Made by a program: the position numbers and the translations under genes. A DNA stretch of 53,764 nt. It comes from Alphaproteobacteria bacterium. Lineage in GTDB: Bacteria > Pseudomonadota > Alphaproteobacteria > 16-39-46 > JABJFC01. Positions 16,355-25,627 of this stretch are shown in pieces. The notes beneath the pieces were generated by a model. It saw only the letters and a list, made by a program, of their open reading frames with translations. It searched no databases and had not been told where the DNA came from. Each line of letters starts with the position of its first letter. Position 1 is the first letter of the stretch. Location of the stretch: assembly GCA_018662925.1 (NCBI GenBank), contig JABJFC010000085.1:1-53764 (forward strand), written 5' to 3'.

Positions 16355-17248
16355 ATGGATAACATAATTGCCGGTCAGGCTATTGCCGAACACCTTAAAA
16401 ATCAACTTGCAACAGAGGTCTCCGAGTTTTATGAGCACCATAAAATTCGGCCTGGGCTTGCAATCATCCGTATTGGTGAAAATCCAGCGAGCGAGATCTA
16501 TGTACAGCATAAACTCAAGTGCGCAAAACAAGTTGGCATCAAGGCCCAGGAATTTCACTTCGAGAAAACGACTCCCCAGGAAATTCATTCCCTTATTTCA
16601 AAACTGAATAGAGACTCAACGATCCATGGAATTATTGTACAACTCCCCCTACCGGACTCTCTCCCTCAATTAGACATTCTAAATGCCATCTCTCCAAAAA
16701 AAGATGTAGATGGATTGCATTCACTCAACCAAGGATTACTGGCTCAAGGTAACACAGACGGTCTAATCCCGTGCACTCCCATGGGGTGTTATCTGCTTTT
16801 AAAAGCCTGTCATGAAGACCTGACTGGGAAAAATGTAGTCATCGTTGGGCGCTCTACCCTCGTTGGGCGCCCCCTTGGGGCCCTTCTGTTGACTAAGAAC
16901 GCTACGGTTACCATCACCCATTCAAAATCAAAAGACCTATCCTCTCTCTGCTCTAAGGCGGATATTCTTATTTCAGCTGTCGGACGCCCAAATTTCATCA
17001 AAAAGGATTGGATTAAGCCTGGCGCCACTGTCATTGACGTGGGAATCATCAGGGTGCCAACCTCTGCTACAAAAACAACCCTTACAGGAGATGTAGATTT
17101 TGATTCTGTCAAAGGGGTTGCGCAACACATCACCCCTGTTCCAGGAGGCGTAGGGCCAATGACCGTTGTGTGCCTCTTAAAAAACACCCTGAAAGCTGCA
17201 CAAATAAGCCTTTCAAAAGATGTTCATTACCCCGTCGACCTTCCCTAG
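16355..17248 (+). CDS. folD: Bifunctional methylenetetrahydrofolate dehydrogenase/cyclohydrolase
   Basis: FolD interconverts 5,10-methylene-THF, 5,10-methenyl-THF and 10-formyl-THF in one-carbon metabolism. The 297-residue product has the catalytic Tyr-x3-Lys (Y49 and K53 in SEIYVQHKLK), VQLPLP, GLIPCTPMG, the NADP-binding VVIVGRSTLVGRPLG and the terminal PGGVGPMTV. All family motifs are intact. The last 29 bases overlap the start of comF in another frame, so the two are cotranscribed. Confidence 0.95.
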   Translation: MDNIIAGQAIAEHLKNQLATEVSEFYEHHKIRPGLAIIRIGENPASEIYVQHKLKCAKQVGIKAQEFHFEKTTPQEIHSLISKLNRDSTIHGIIVQLPLPDSLPQLDILNAISPKKDVDGLHSLNQGLLAQGNTDGLIPCTPMGCYLLLKACHEDLTGKNVVIVGRSTLVGRPLGALLLTKNATVTITHSKSKDLSSLCSKADILISAVGRPNFIKKDWIKPGATVIDVGIIRVPTSATKTTLTGDVDFDSVKGVAQHITPVPGGVGPMTVVCLLKNTLKAAQISLSKDVHYPVDLP

Positions 17249-17975
17249 TTTCATAGAAAAGGCCTGCAATAGAGGCCTTGATCTCATTTTGCCGCCGAGA
17301 TGCTTAGGCTGTCACAGTTTGATCCAAAGCCACAGCTCTCTTTGTCTTTCTTGTTGGAATCAGCTGACTTTTATAACGAGCCCACAATGCCTTCTCTGTG
17401 GCTTTCCTTTTGAACTTGAAATGCAAAAACAGACCCTTTGTGGCGACTGCATAAAGCAAAAACCTAAATTCAAACAAGCGCGTGCGAGTCTCATCTATAC
17501 TGACTCTAGCAAAAAACTCATTTTACCCTACAAACACGGAGATGCTCTACACTTTACGCCCCTCTTCACAAATTGGCTTTTTCACACTGGAAAAGACTTT
17601 TTTCCTGAAATAGATATCATTGTACCTGTTCCCTTACATTGGACGCGCCTTATAAAACGCCGCTATAACCAAGCGGCTCTCCTAAGCCTCGCCTTAAGCA
17701 AGAAAACAAAACTTTCTCATTTACCAACCCTGTTGAAACGTCGCAAAATGACAAAATCGCAAGGACAGCTGTCATCGCTACAAAGACTTAGAAATGTCCA
17801 AAATGCTTTTACTGTCCCGTCCAAATACCTGCAGCGTCTGAATCAGCAGCACGTTTTGCTCATTGATGATGTGTATACTTCTGGAGCAACAATTAATGCC
17901 TGTACATACACTCTTCTAAAAAATGGAGCAAAAACTGTTTCTGTCCTTACCGTTGCACGTGTTATAAAGAATTAG
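17220..17975 (+). CDS. comF: ComF family phosphoribosyltransferase-like protein
   Basis: A 251-residue protein with an N-terminal zinc-ribbon-like part of four Cys pairs (CLGC, CLSC, CLLCG and CGDC, residues 24-80) and a C-terminal type I phosphoribosyltransferase domain with the PRPP loop VLLIDDVYTSGAT. ComF homologues take part in DNA uptake in competent bacteria and in DNA repair contexts, while the substrate is not settled. The only good start, ATG at 17220, lies inside folD and gives a 29-base overlap with no clear ribosome site, which suggests translational coupling. Confidence 0.88.
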   Translation: MFITPSTFPSFIEKACNRGLDLILPPRCLGCHSLIQSHSSLCLSCWNQLTFITSPQCLLCGFPFELEMQKQTLCGDCIKQKPKFKQARASLIYTDSSKKLILPYKHGDALHFTPLFTNWLFHTGKDFFPEIDIIVPVPLHWTRLIKRRYNQAALLSLALSKKTKLSHLPTLLKRRKMTKSQGQLSSLQRLRNVQNAFTVPSKYLQRLNQQHVLLIDDVYTSGATINACTYTLLKNGAKTVSVLTVARVIKN

Positions 17976-18086
17976 TTCCATGCCCAGCTGTTACAGCGCT
18001 TTTACCTCCTCTTACAAAAAATTATCTTGACCAATGGGGTAGAGAACCTTAAACAATTGAATAGGATAGAACCGGGTAGGTGTTGA

Positions 18087-18713
18087 GTGATTGTATATAA
18101 GTTAAAGTGCTCTTTTGATCATTTTTTTGAGTCCTGGTTTCGCAATAGTGAAGCCTATGAAGCTCAGGTGAAGCATGAGCTTGTCTCTTGTCCATTCTGT
18201 GATTCCACGCAAATCTCAAAAGCCCCCATGGCCCCTAGACTTTCTTTCTCAGGATACCTTAATTCTAAAAAAGAATACGTTAAAGATTCCAATGGGCCGC
18301 AAAACAAAGACACCTCAGCTAACCAACAGCAAAATCCCCTTGCGAATGAGGAGAATTTTTCAACTTTTCCTACCGGCGCCATAAAAATGGTAACTGAAAG
18401 CCCTACGACACCTCCCTTTTCTTCGGAACGTGCTAGGCTACCCACACATATTGGAAACGCCAAAAAGCACGTCCCTAGTGATGTTCCTCCAGCAAATAAG
18501 GTACGCAAGACCCTATCGGAACTTAAACGCCTTGTTGAAAAGACGTGTGATAATGTCGGAGATAATTTTCCCGAAGAGGCCCGTAAGATTCATTACGGGG
18601 AAACAAAAAAGCGCAATATTCACGGAAAAGCGACTCTAAAGGAGTTGGTAGATTTGAAGCAAGAAGGCATAGAGGTTTCTCCCCTGCCATTGTTTCCACG
18701 GGAAGACGCATAA
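18087..18713 (+). CDS. DUF1178 family protein
   Basis: A 208-residue protein of unknown function. The diagnostic N-terminus is MIVYKLKCSFDHFFESWF followed by a Cys pair (SCPFCDS) that, with the first Cys, may bind zinc. Family members have a poorly conserved middle and a C-terminal helix with the text GETKKRNIHGKAT and VSPLPLFP, as seen here. Translation begins at a GTG with GGGTAGG about 8 bases upstream. The start fits the family, whose members begin MIxY. It lies 111 bases after comF. Confidence 0.82.
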   Translation: MIVYKLKCSFDHFFESWFRNSEAYEAQVKHELVSCPFCDSTQISKAPMAPRLSFSGYLNSKKEYVKDSNGPQNKDTSANQQQNPLANEENFSTFPTGAIKMVTESPTTPPFSSERARLPTHIGNAKKHVPSDVPPANKVRKTLSELKRLVEKTCDNVGDNFPEEARKIHYGETKKRNIHGKATLKELVDLKQEGIEVSPLPLFPREDA

Positions 18714-19008
18714 CGCCTGCAACCATCATAGAAAAACGACGCGAGCTTGACGCCATGAAAAAAGCCAAGGGCGTAAGCCCTTGGCTAAATAATTCTTGGG
18801 GAGGCAAAAACTGAATAACTTGACCAAAGCATTTAAAACTAAACCAGTCATACCATCTGATTTTAGTTATAAGGGTTATAGAGCTGAGATGCACGTGATA
18901 ATTGGTTAATGCAGGTATCTAATTCTGTTAAGTGCCATGCTCGGTATGCTGTTTGCGAATAATAAAAAGAAAATTACGGCCCTAAAAAAATCTATGCTTT
19001 TAGCAATC
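18714..19008. other. Gene-free interval with long 3' region
   Basis: This 295-base gap separates the convergent DUF1178 and MFS genes. Apart from the hairpin at 18758-18786 I find no ORF with codon-like structure, no tRNA and no repeat. On the minus strand about 220 bases lie between the MFS stop and the terminator, which is long enough for a 3'-UTR-derived small RNA. Confidence 0.5.
18758..18786 (-). terminator. Intrinsic terminator, 10-bp stem
   Basis: A perfect 10-base stem AGCCAAGGGC/GCCCTTGGCT with a four-base loop (TTAC on the minus strand, GTAA on the plus strand). On the minus strand six T follow at once, the form of a rho-independent terminator for transcription from the MFS/LysR side. 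On the plus strand it has no T run but could still protect the DUF1178 transcript. Confidence 0.75.
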
Positions 19009-20256
19009 TTAGGAAACGCGTTTTGCAAATTTAACGGAAATCAACCCTAGGAGCCCTCCAAAAACTAAATAGATAGCTGGGGCAGCTGGCGACCCAGTTA
19101 ACTCAACAAGAGATCCCGCAATAACTGGCGTTGTCCCTCCAAAAAGGGCGACGCCTACAAAATAGCTAAAAGACATGCCACTGCATCGTTCTTTCACTTT
19201 AAAGAGCTTAGGAATAAGGGCACCGCTAGGAGCTACAAAGGCAGCCCCTACAATACTGAGAACCAGCTGAAGTATAAATATATCTTCAAGAGTTATCTTT
19301 GTCATGAGGGGCAAAAACAAAACAGGTGAGACAATACACGTAGCAATAGACGCAACGCTCATTAGTCTTTCCTTCCCAATTCTATCAGAAAGGTGCCCCA
19401 TGATGGGAAGCAAGAAGATCCACAGGATCATCGTAGACATGTTAATCAACAAAACATTGGAAGACTGCATTTGAAGCTTTGTTGTCATAAACAGGTTCAT
19501 ATATATGGAGATACTGTAGAAGGGAATGAAAGCAGCGCCACCAATGCCCATTGTACACAGCATATTAATTTTACTCCCCCGTAAAATATCTATAAACGGA
19601 ATATGCTTGTTTTCCACTTCCGTGCTGATATCAAGAAAGACGGGGCTTTCATCTAAAGAGTTCCGCAATGAAAAAATAATGCAGCCAAAAATGCCTCCAA
19701 TAAGAAAAGGAAGCCTCCAGGCCCAATCAGGCATAATAGAAGTGGTGAAAAAGGCCCCTAAACCCGTTACAAGAGTCGCCCCCAAAAAGCCAGAGGTGCT
19801 CAGCATACTGCCCGCAAAGCCTTCACGTCCATTTCGGGCGTGTTCATTGATAAAGACCGCTGCTCCACTATAGGCCCCTCCGGCGCAAAGCCCTTGCAAG
19901 AGCAAAGCCAAAATAAGCGTAAGCGGTGCTATAACGCCAATCTCATTATAGGTTGGCAATACGCCTATAATTGTGGTGGGTAAGGTCATCAGTAAAATGC
20001 TTAAAATCAAAGCCTTACGCCTTCCCATTTTATCACCATAGTGGCCAAAAAAGATTCCTCCAATTGGCCTCATGACGAAACTGGCCGCAAAAACACCCAT
20101 GGCGGCCAAAGAAGACGTTATATGGTTCTCTGCGGGGAAAAAGAGAGGGGATATAAGAGCTGCGAAATAACCGTATAGAACAACATCATAAGTTTCCAAG
20201 GCGTTGCCAAACATTGCAATTGCTATCGGCCTATGTCGCTTGAAAGCATACTCCAT
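19009..20256 (-). CDS. MFS transporter, metabolite:H+ symporter (ProP/MHS-like), paralogue 1
   Basis: A 415-residue 12-helix major facilitator. The loop 2-3 signature is GHYGDKMGRRKAL, and the N-terminal half carries FVMRPIGGIFFGH and LLQGLCAGGAYSG, the usual marks of the metabolite:H+ symporter branch that includes ProP, KgtP and ShiA. The substrate (betaine/proline, dicarboxylate or other) cannot be fixed from sequence. It starts 11 bases after the LysR gene and is probably in one operon with it. A second, clearly homologous transporter lies across the divergent intergenic region at 21338. In the charge-relay region, LLQGLCAGGAYSG replaces the more usual GG(E)Y(G)GA seen in paralogue 2. Confidence 0.86.
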   Translation of the reverse strand: MEYAFKRHRPIAIAMFGNALETYDVVLYGYFAALISPLFFPAENHITSSLAAMGVFAASFVMRPIGGIFFGHYGDKMGRRKALILSILLMTLPTTIIGVLPTYNEIGVIAPLTLILALLLQGLCAGGAYSGAAVFINEHARNGREGFAGSMLSTSGFLGATLVTGLGAFFTTSIMPDWAWRLPFLIGGIFGCIIFSLRNSLDESPVFLDISTEVENKHIPFIDILRGSKINMLCTMGIGGAAFIPFYSISIYMNLFMTTKLQMQSSNVLLINMSTMILWIFLLPIMGHLSDRIGKERLMSVASIATCIVSPVLFLPLMTKITLEDIFILQLVLSIVGAAFVAPSGALIPKLFKVKERCSGMSFSYFVGVALFGGTTPVIAGSLVELTGSPAAPAIYLVFGGLLGLISVKFAKRVS

Positions 20257-20267
20257 TTTCTACCACC

Positions 20268-21164
20268 CTACCCCGTTGAAGAAGGCTTCAGAACAGACTC
20301 TAGATAGTCTCCAAATGCTTCCACACGCTTGATGTTTTTCATTTGCTTTGGATAGGAATAATAAACCTTTGTAGACGGTCCTACCCAATCAGGAAGAATT
20401 TGGACTAAAGAAGATTTCTTGACGGGAGGATATTGGTCCGATATAGCTATAATACCCACCCCTTGCTCTGCCATTTGTAACAAGCCAGGTCCTAGATTAA
20501 TACGAAGAAAAGACTTTCTCGTATTCTCAGCTGTTTTACCTGCATGTAAAATCCAATTCACATTTCCATAGGGATGCAGATGGTCATCATTGTACGTTAA
20601 AAGCCTATGATCAGCCAAGTCCTCAACTTTTTTAGGACAACCGTGCTTCTCTACATAATCGGGGCTCACATATAGTTTGGGACTAAAAGTAACAAGATAC
20701 CTTTGAACTAATTCGTTCTGATGGGGAATAAGAGGTCGTATAGCGGCATCTGCATTTCGAACGTTCAAGTCCAATTCATCGTCGTTTCCAATAACGGCCA
20801 GGCGAATATCCGGATACTGATCCAAAAAGCCCTGAGTATAAAAGGGGATCCACATAGAAGCTAAAGCGATGGTTGTCGCTATACGGAGGGGGCCTTCGGC
20901 TTTTGAAATATCCTCAGCGAAAAGAGACTCTACGCTTTCTGCTTCAAAAGCCATTTTCTGTGCAATGCTATAAAGGACTTTCCCTTGTCTGGTTAATTCT
21001 AAACCGTGAGGGATCCGGTGGAATAGTTTTGTTTTCAATTGGTGCTCAAGCTGCATGATAGATCGACTCAGCGCAGATTGGCTAATGTGCAATTGGTTCG
21101 CAGCGGCAGTAAAACTCCCTGCTCTTCCGACTTGATAAAAGGTTTTTAACTTTTCCCAATTCAT
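20268..21164 (-). CDS. LysR family transcriptional regulator
   Basis: A 298-residue regulator with an N-terminal winged helix-turn-helix (residues 2-60: TFYQVGRAGSFTAAANQL, then SQSALSRSIMQLE) and a periplasmic-binding-like effector domain (about 90-295). LysR proteins are commonly divergent to their targets. Here the gene heads a minus-strand operon with one MHS transporter and faces a second one across about 170 bases, so both transporters are the likely targets. Autorepression is probable, and the coinducer is unknown. Confidence 0.92.
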   Translation of the reverse strand: MNWEKLKTFYQVGRAGSFTAAANQLHISQSALSRSIMQLEHQLKTKLFHRIPHGLELTRQGKVLYSIAQKMAFEAESVESLFAEDISKAEGPLRIATTIALASMWIPFYTQGFLDQYPDIRLAVIGNDDELDLNVRNADAAIRPLIPHQNELVQRYLVTFSPKLYVSPDYVEKHGCPKKVEDLADHRLLTYNDDHLHPYGNVNWILHAGKTAENTRKSFLRINLGPGLLQMAEQGVGIIAISDQYPPVKKSSLVQILPDWVGPSTKVYYSYPKQMKNIKRVEAFGDYLESVLKPSSTG

Positions 21165-21337
21165 AAAGTTTTTCTCACTCTACACCCCTAATGACAACTA
21201 GCTTTTCTACAAGCTACAGCAGTTGTTCTATATATCCAAGTACAAAAATTAACTATTTTGTAGACACATTAGGTATTCTTATATAGTTTCTTATTGATTT
21301 GGGTAACGTGAATTTTAAGAATACGAAGAGCCAACAT
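21165..21337. promoter_or_regulatory. Divergent LysR/MFS control region
   Basis: This AT-rich interval holds the start sites of the LysR-MFS operon and of the second MFS gene. Imperfect dyads such as GCTTTTCTACAAGCTACAGC and the TATATAG stretches are present, but I cannot assign a single T-N11-A operator. The call rests on gene arrangement. Confidence 0.45.
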
Positions 21338-22621
21338 ATGTCTAAATGGAAAAATAACAGGCTTATTCTAGCCACATCAGCCGGACACATCCTTGAGTAT
21401 TATGACTCTACCTTGTATGGGTTCTTCGCTGTTATGCTCGCCCCCCTGTTTTTTCCCTCTGAAAGCCCAGCTATTGCCACAATTTGTAGTTTTATCGTCT
21501 TTGCCGCTGGATTTGTCATGCGCCCCTTCGGAGGACTTATTTTTGGGCACCTGGGAGACCGATATGGCCGCAAGATTGCTTTCCTTCTTTCAATCGCCCT
21601 TGTAACGGTCCCAACCTTTGGCATTGGCTGTCTCCCAACTTATGAAATGATAGGCGTTGCGGCGCCTTTTTTGTTGATATCCTTTAGACTTTTGCAGGGG
21701 ATTTCTGTTGGGGGAGAATATGGTGGTGCGGCAATATTTATCAGGGAACACGTGAAAAAAGAACAAGTAGGCTTTGCTGGTAGCATGCTCGCTACACTAG
21801 GGTTTGTTGGTGCTGTAACGGGAACACTTCTGGGAAGTTTCTTCACACGCTCCCATATCGTTTCCTGGGGATGGAGAATTCCTTTTCTCCTCGGCGGCGT
21901 TTTTGGTATCGTCATATACTTTTTAAGACGTAATCTAGTTGAAACACCTACTTTCCAAGATATCAAGAACAAGGGAAAGGTCGTAAAACTCCCTATCCTC
22001 TCCGTATTAAGAAAACGCCCTTTAAATATCCTGCGCGGCGTTGGAATCGGTGTAAATACCGTAACGCCGTTCTATCTTGGCATTATCTATATGAATTCGG
22101 TTCTCAAGAGTAAGTTTCATTTAGCAGCCTCTGAGGTGTTAGCCTGTAATACAGCTATCATGCTCCTATGGATCCTTCTGCTTCCACTAGCAGGGTATAT
22201 TTCTGATAAAATAGGGAAAACACGACTTATGGCTTTTTCAGCCATCGGAACCCTTCTCCTGGCCTATCCCTCCTTTCTCTATATCCATGCAGTGACTTCT
22301 CTGAGCGCACTGATTACCTTTCAAATTCTCATAAGCCTTCTCAGTATTTGCTTTGTTGCACCTTGTTCCGCTGTTCTTCCCGAGCTCTTTCCTCCTGAGG
22401 AACGATACAGTGGTTCCGCCTTCAGCTATTCCCTGGGTGTTGCGATCTTGGGGGGAACTGCCCCTCTTATTGTCGCTTCATTAGTCAACCATGGTTTTAT
22501 CATGGGACCCGCATTTTATCTGATCTTTTCAAGCATTTTAGGATTTCTAGCTGTATTCGACGTCAAGCTATTCCAAGACGTTAAATTGCAACATGAAGTT
22601 AAACATAAGTTAGCTGCGTAA
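21338..22621 (+). CDS. MFS transporter, metabolite:H+ symporter (ProP/MHS-like), paralogue 2
   Basis: A 427-residue 12-helix transporter that aligns along its length with the product of 19009-20256. Shared motifs are FVMRPFGGLIFGH, GDRYGRKIAF, LLQGISVGGEYGGAA and GFAGSMLAT. The GGEYGGAA motif, with its acidic residue, is the standard form in ProP-like symporters. The frame is open from a TTG at 21299, but the ATG at 21338 follows GAAGAG and begins MSKWKNNRLI, which matches the family start. It probably shares its transcript with the methyltransferase 23 bases downstream. Confidence 0.87.
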   Translation: MSKWKNNRLILATSAGHILEYYDSTLYGFFAVMLAPLFFPSESPAIATICSFIVFAAGFVMRPFGGLIFGHLGDRYGRKIAFLLSIALVTVPTFGIGCLPTYEMIGVAAPFLLISFRLLQGISVGGEYGGAAIFIREHVKKEQVGFAGSMLATLGFVGAVTGTLLGSFFTRSHIVSWGWRIPFLLGGVFGIVIYFLRRNLVETPTFQDIKNKGKVVKLPILSVLRKRPLNILRGVGIGVNTVTPFYLGIIYMNSVLKSKFHLAASEVLACNTAIMLLWILLLPLAGYISDKIGKTRLMAFSAIGTLLLAYPSFLYIHAVTSLSALITFQILISLLSICFVAPCSAVLPELFPPEERYSGSAFSYSLGVAILGGTAPLIVASLVNHGFIMGPAFYLIFSSILGFLAVFDVKLFQDVKLQHEVKHKLAA

Positions 22622-22644
22622 AGTAAAGCACGATTGATAGATTT

Positions 22645-23379
22645 ATGGCTATTCCACTTCCCCTTAATCCAGAAATTTTTTTACGTCCGACTTTAAATAG
22701 TATGGGGTATATGTATGCAAAAAATAATGCGTATACAGATGCCTATTACAAGTACATTGTCTCTAATGGAGGCCCTACCCTAGATATTGGCGTTGCCTTC
22801 GGGTATACAACCTTTAAAGCACTCGCATGCGGTGTCAAAGTCCATGCAAATGATATTTGCCCCCAGCACCTAGATATTGTTAAGAAAGAGTGTCCTGACT
22901 CATACAAAAAAAACCTCGAGCTCGTTCCTGGTAAATTTCCTACAGCGGTTGATTTCGATGAAAACACCTTTCAATCCGTTCTTGCCTCGAGGATTTTACA
23001 TTTTCTGACAGGAGATGAACTTGTTGAGGGACTCGCTAAGATATTTCAGTGGCTAAAGCCGGGAGGAAAGCTTTTTATTATTGCCGAATCTCCTTACAAA
23101 AAACTATTTGCACCCTTTATTCCCACCTATAAGAAGCGAGTACTGCAAAACATGTCATGGCCAGGGGAAATTACCAATTTGTCCAAATACGCCACTGGGC
23201 GCATGGATCACCTGCAGGAATTTATTCATTTACTCGACGACAAGACTCTCGGCAGAGAGCTGCGAAACGCCGGGTTCAAGGTGGAAAAAATCAGCATGTT
23301 CTCCAAGAAATCCCTCCCTTCTGATGCACAACTTGATGGCCGTGAATCTGTCGGCGCCATTGCTGTAAAACCTGAATAG
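22645..23379 (+). CDS. Class I SAM-dependent methyltransferase
   Basis: A 244-residue protein with a Rossmann methyltransferase core. Motif I is TLDIGVAFGYTT, a variant of DxGxGxG in which the second glycine is Ala-Phe. The acidic end of strand 2 is VHANDI, motif IV lies around SVLASRILHFL, and motif post-II is GLAKIFQWLKPGGKLFII, the hallmark of methyltransferase type 11/12. The substrate is not predictable. The N-terminal segment (residues 1-40) is Tyr-rich. It is 23 bases after the transporter on the same strand and convergent with birA. Confidence 0.8.
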   Translation: MAIPLPLNPEIFLRPTLNSMGYMYAKNNAYTDAYYKYIVSNGGPTLDIGVAFGYTTFKALACGVKVHANDICPQHLDIVKKECPDSYKKNLELVPGKFPTAVDFDENTFQSVLASRILHFLTGDELVEGLAKIFQWLKPGGKLFIIAESPYKKLFAPFIPTYKKRVLQNMSWPGEITNLSKYATGRMDHLQEFIHLLDDKTLGRELRNAGFKVEKISMFSKKSLPSDAQLDGRESVGAIAVKPE

Positions 23380-23390
23380 TCGGCCGCACG

Positions 23391-24155
23391 TCAAGTGTTC
23401 GTAATCTCTCCTGTATGAATCAGCTTCTCGGGACCGGCTTCTGTTTTTAAAATGAGGGCACCGACTTCGTTTAGGCCCACAAGTGTCCCGTTTTCTTCAT
23501 GGGGCGCCCTTAAGGAAATTTCAGATCCAAGAGCATAGGCCCTCTTTAGCCACTCATCCCTAATAGGAAGAAACCCTTGCTCTAACCAAAGAGTGTAAAA
23601 ATGCCAGAATTGTTTACAGAGAACGGGCAAAAAATCGTCTACTGTCACCAATTTTTGAATTTCCTCTTTAAGACAGCCAGCTGGAAATAGAGCCTTTTGA
23701 GGGGCTTCTATGAGATTTACTCCGATTCCTACGATGCAAGTGGTGGATCTGGAAGTTTCTTGAAAATCTGATTCAACCAGAATTCCCCCCACTTTCTTGC
23801 CATTTACGATCACATCATTGGGCCATTTGTACTGAAGGTTAATATTCTCAGATGAGAAGGTCTCAATTGCTTTGCCAACCGCGATTGCCGCAACAAATGA
23901 AAGCTGGGGCATTTGTGCAATAACAAGAGTCGGCTGTCTCAAAAGAAACGAAGCATATAAATTTCCCTCTGGCGACACCCACTCTCGGCCCAAACGACCA
24001 CGCCCCTTCGTCTGAGATTTTGCACACACGACATAAATAGATTCTCGGTCATTCGCAAGGACTGGATCCTCTATAAGTCCTTTCGCTATATCGTTGGTGC
24101 TCTCAACGGTTCCATATGATTTTAAAACGAAGTGTGGCGGCAATCTCTCCATCAC
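23391..24155 (-). CDS. birA: Biotin--[acetyl-CoA-carboxylase] ligase
   Basis: BirA activates biotin as biotinyl-AMP and transfers it to the biotin carboxyl carrier protein. The 254-residue form has no N-terminal DNA-binding domain, so it is a ligase only. Motifs are the biotinyl-AMP loop KGRGRLGREW, the core KWPNDVIVNGKKVGGILVES and GIGVNL. Its start overlaps the stop of nuoN (ATGA), and it is the last gene of the nuo operon, a common order in alphaproteobacteria. The end lies 11 bases from the convergent methyltransferase gene. Confidence 0.93.
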   Translation of the reverse strand: MMERLPPHFVLKSYGTVESTNDIAKGLIEDPVLANDRESIYVVCAKSQTKGRGRLGREWVSPEGNLYASFLLRQPTLVIAQMPQLSFVAAIAVGKAIETFSSENINLQYKWPNDVIVNGKKVGGILVESDFQETSRSTTCIVGIGVNLIEAPQKALFPAGCLKEEIQKLVTVDDFLPVLCKQFWHFYTLWLEQGFLPIRDEWLKRAYALGSEISLRAPHEENGTLVGLNEVGALILKTEAGPEKLIHTGEITNT

Positions 24156-25627
24156 AGATTCGTAATCGCAGCAAGAGCAAGGCTGGTACTCTGGACTAAA
24201 AGATTTGGATAGAGGATGAAAGACATTATCACCACCGCACTAACGGTCATTGGGATCGCTAAGCTGTATGGGGTAGAAACTTCAATAACACTCTCCGGTT
24301 CATCAAAATACATATACTTTACGATGCGAATATAATAAAACGCCCCAACGACGCTGGCCAGAACACCCACGATCGCCCAAATAACAAATCCGGCTTCGAT
24401 GGCTGCTATAAAGACGTAGAACTTAGCAAAAAATCCGGCTAAAGGAGGTACCCCTGCCATTGAGAATAAGAAAGCAGCTAAACAAAAGGCAATTTTGGGA
24501 CTCGTTTTTGACAACCCTTTTAAATCCTCAATCACGTCCACAAAATTTTGCTTCTCTTCGCCCAGAGGATATCGCAGACAAAGAAGGCAAGCAAATATCC
24601 CTGCCGTCATAAAAACATAGAGGCTCAAATAGATTAGAACGCTCTGGAAGCCTTCGAATCTTCCAGAGGCCAACCCCAACAGAGAAAATCCCATATGAGA
24701 AATGGAACTATAAGCCATTAATCTTTTCATGTTGGACTGGGCAATAGCCGCAAAGGCCCCCCAAACCATGGACAAAACTGAAAGAGCGAGGATAATGGCT
24801 TGCCAAGAAACGACAAGGGGAGCAAAAGGGCCTATTAAAAGCCTGACCAAAAGGGCAAAGGCTGCAATTTTGGGCACCACCGCGAAAAAGGCCGTAATAG
24901 GCATGGGGACCCCTTCATAAACGTCTGGCGCCCACATGTGGAAAGGAACCGCTGAAATTTTGAAGACTATTCCACCGATCACGAGAACAAATCCTGCAAC
25001 CAACCCCCAATATTGAGAAGGGTTAGCAATCCAATTAGGAGATAGAGCAATGGCAATATCTTTAAAATTAGTCCCTCCAGACAAACCATATACAAGAGAC
25101 AAGCCATAGAGCAAAATGCCTGAAGCTAGGGCACCCAAAATAAAGTACTTTAAGGCCGCTTCCGTGCTCTTGGGCGAGTTACGCTTAAAGCCAGCTAAAA
25201 TATAAAGGGAGAGACTTTGGATTTCCACGCCAAGGTAGAGGGAAATAAGATCGTTACACGAAATCATAAGAAACATTCCCAAAATGGCAAACAGGATGAG
25301 AACGGGAAATTCGGGCTTGAAATAGCTTTCCTTCTTACAAATTCCAAGAGTCATGGAACAAGTCGCCAGTCCCCCCAACAAAACGAGCCCCTTCATATAC
25401 GTTGTAAAGTTATCGATGGTAAATAGCCCATTTAAGAGGGTTACAGAGGTTCTATCAAAAGCAACAATGAGTAAGGCCAACGCCAAAATTAAAAGAGTGA
25501 TCCGCATTAAAAGAGGTATGATTCTCTCGGTATTTTTGGAAAAAACACCCCACATTAAAAGGGCCATTGCAGACAGAAACATAAGACATTCAGGAAGTAA
25601 GAATTTTAAATCACTTAGAGTTATCAT
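24152..25627 (-). CDS. nuoN: NADH-quinone oxidoreductase subunit N
   Basis: One of the three antiporter-like proton-pumping subunits in the membrane arm of complex I. The 491-residue protein has about 14 helices. Visible are [17 protein letters not shown] (the conserved Glu of helix 5), [11 protein letters not shown] and [18 protein letters not shown] at 25636 would add three residues; I choose the ATG at 25627 because MITLSDLK starts like other NuoN proteins. It overlaps nuoM by 17 bases. Confidence 0.95.
   Translation of the reverse strand: MITLSDLKFLLPECLMFLSAMALLMWGVFSKNTERIIPLLMRITLLILALALLIVAFDRTSVTLLNGLFTIDNFTTYMKGLVLLGGLATCSMTLGICKKESYFKPEFPVLILFAILGMFLMISCNDLISLYLGVEIQSLSLYILAGFKRNSPKSTEAALKYFILGALASGILLYGLSLVYGLSGGTNFKDIAIALSPNWIANPSQYWGLVAGFVLVIGGIVFKISAVPFHMWAPDVYEGVPMPITAFFAVVPKIAAFALLVRLLIGPFAPLVVSWQAIILALSVLSMVWGAFAAIAQSNMKRLMAYSSISHMGFSLLGLASGRFEGFQSVLIYLSLYVFMTAGIFACLLCLRYPLGEEKQNFVDVIEDLKGLSKTSPKIAFCLAAFLFSMAGVPPLAGFFAKFYVFIAAIEAGFVIWAIVGVLASVVGAFYYIRIVKYMYFDEPESVIEVSTPYSLAIPMTVSAVVIMSFILYPNLLVQSTSLALAAITNL

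Noticed and set aside
18647-18822. Plus-strand peptide (SPAIVSTGRRITPATII onward) in another frame across the DUF1178 stop
   Set aside because: DUF1178 ends normally with VSPLPLFPREDA, so no frameshift is needed; the peptide covers the terminator hairpin.
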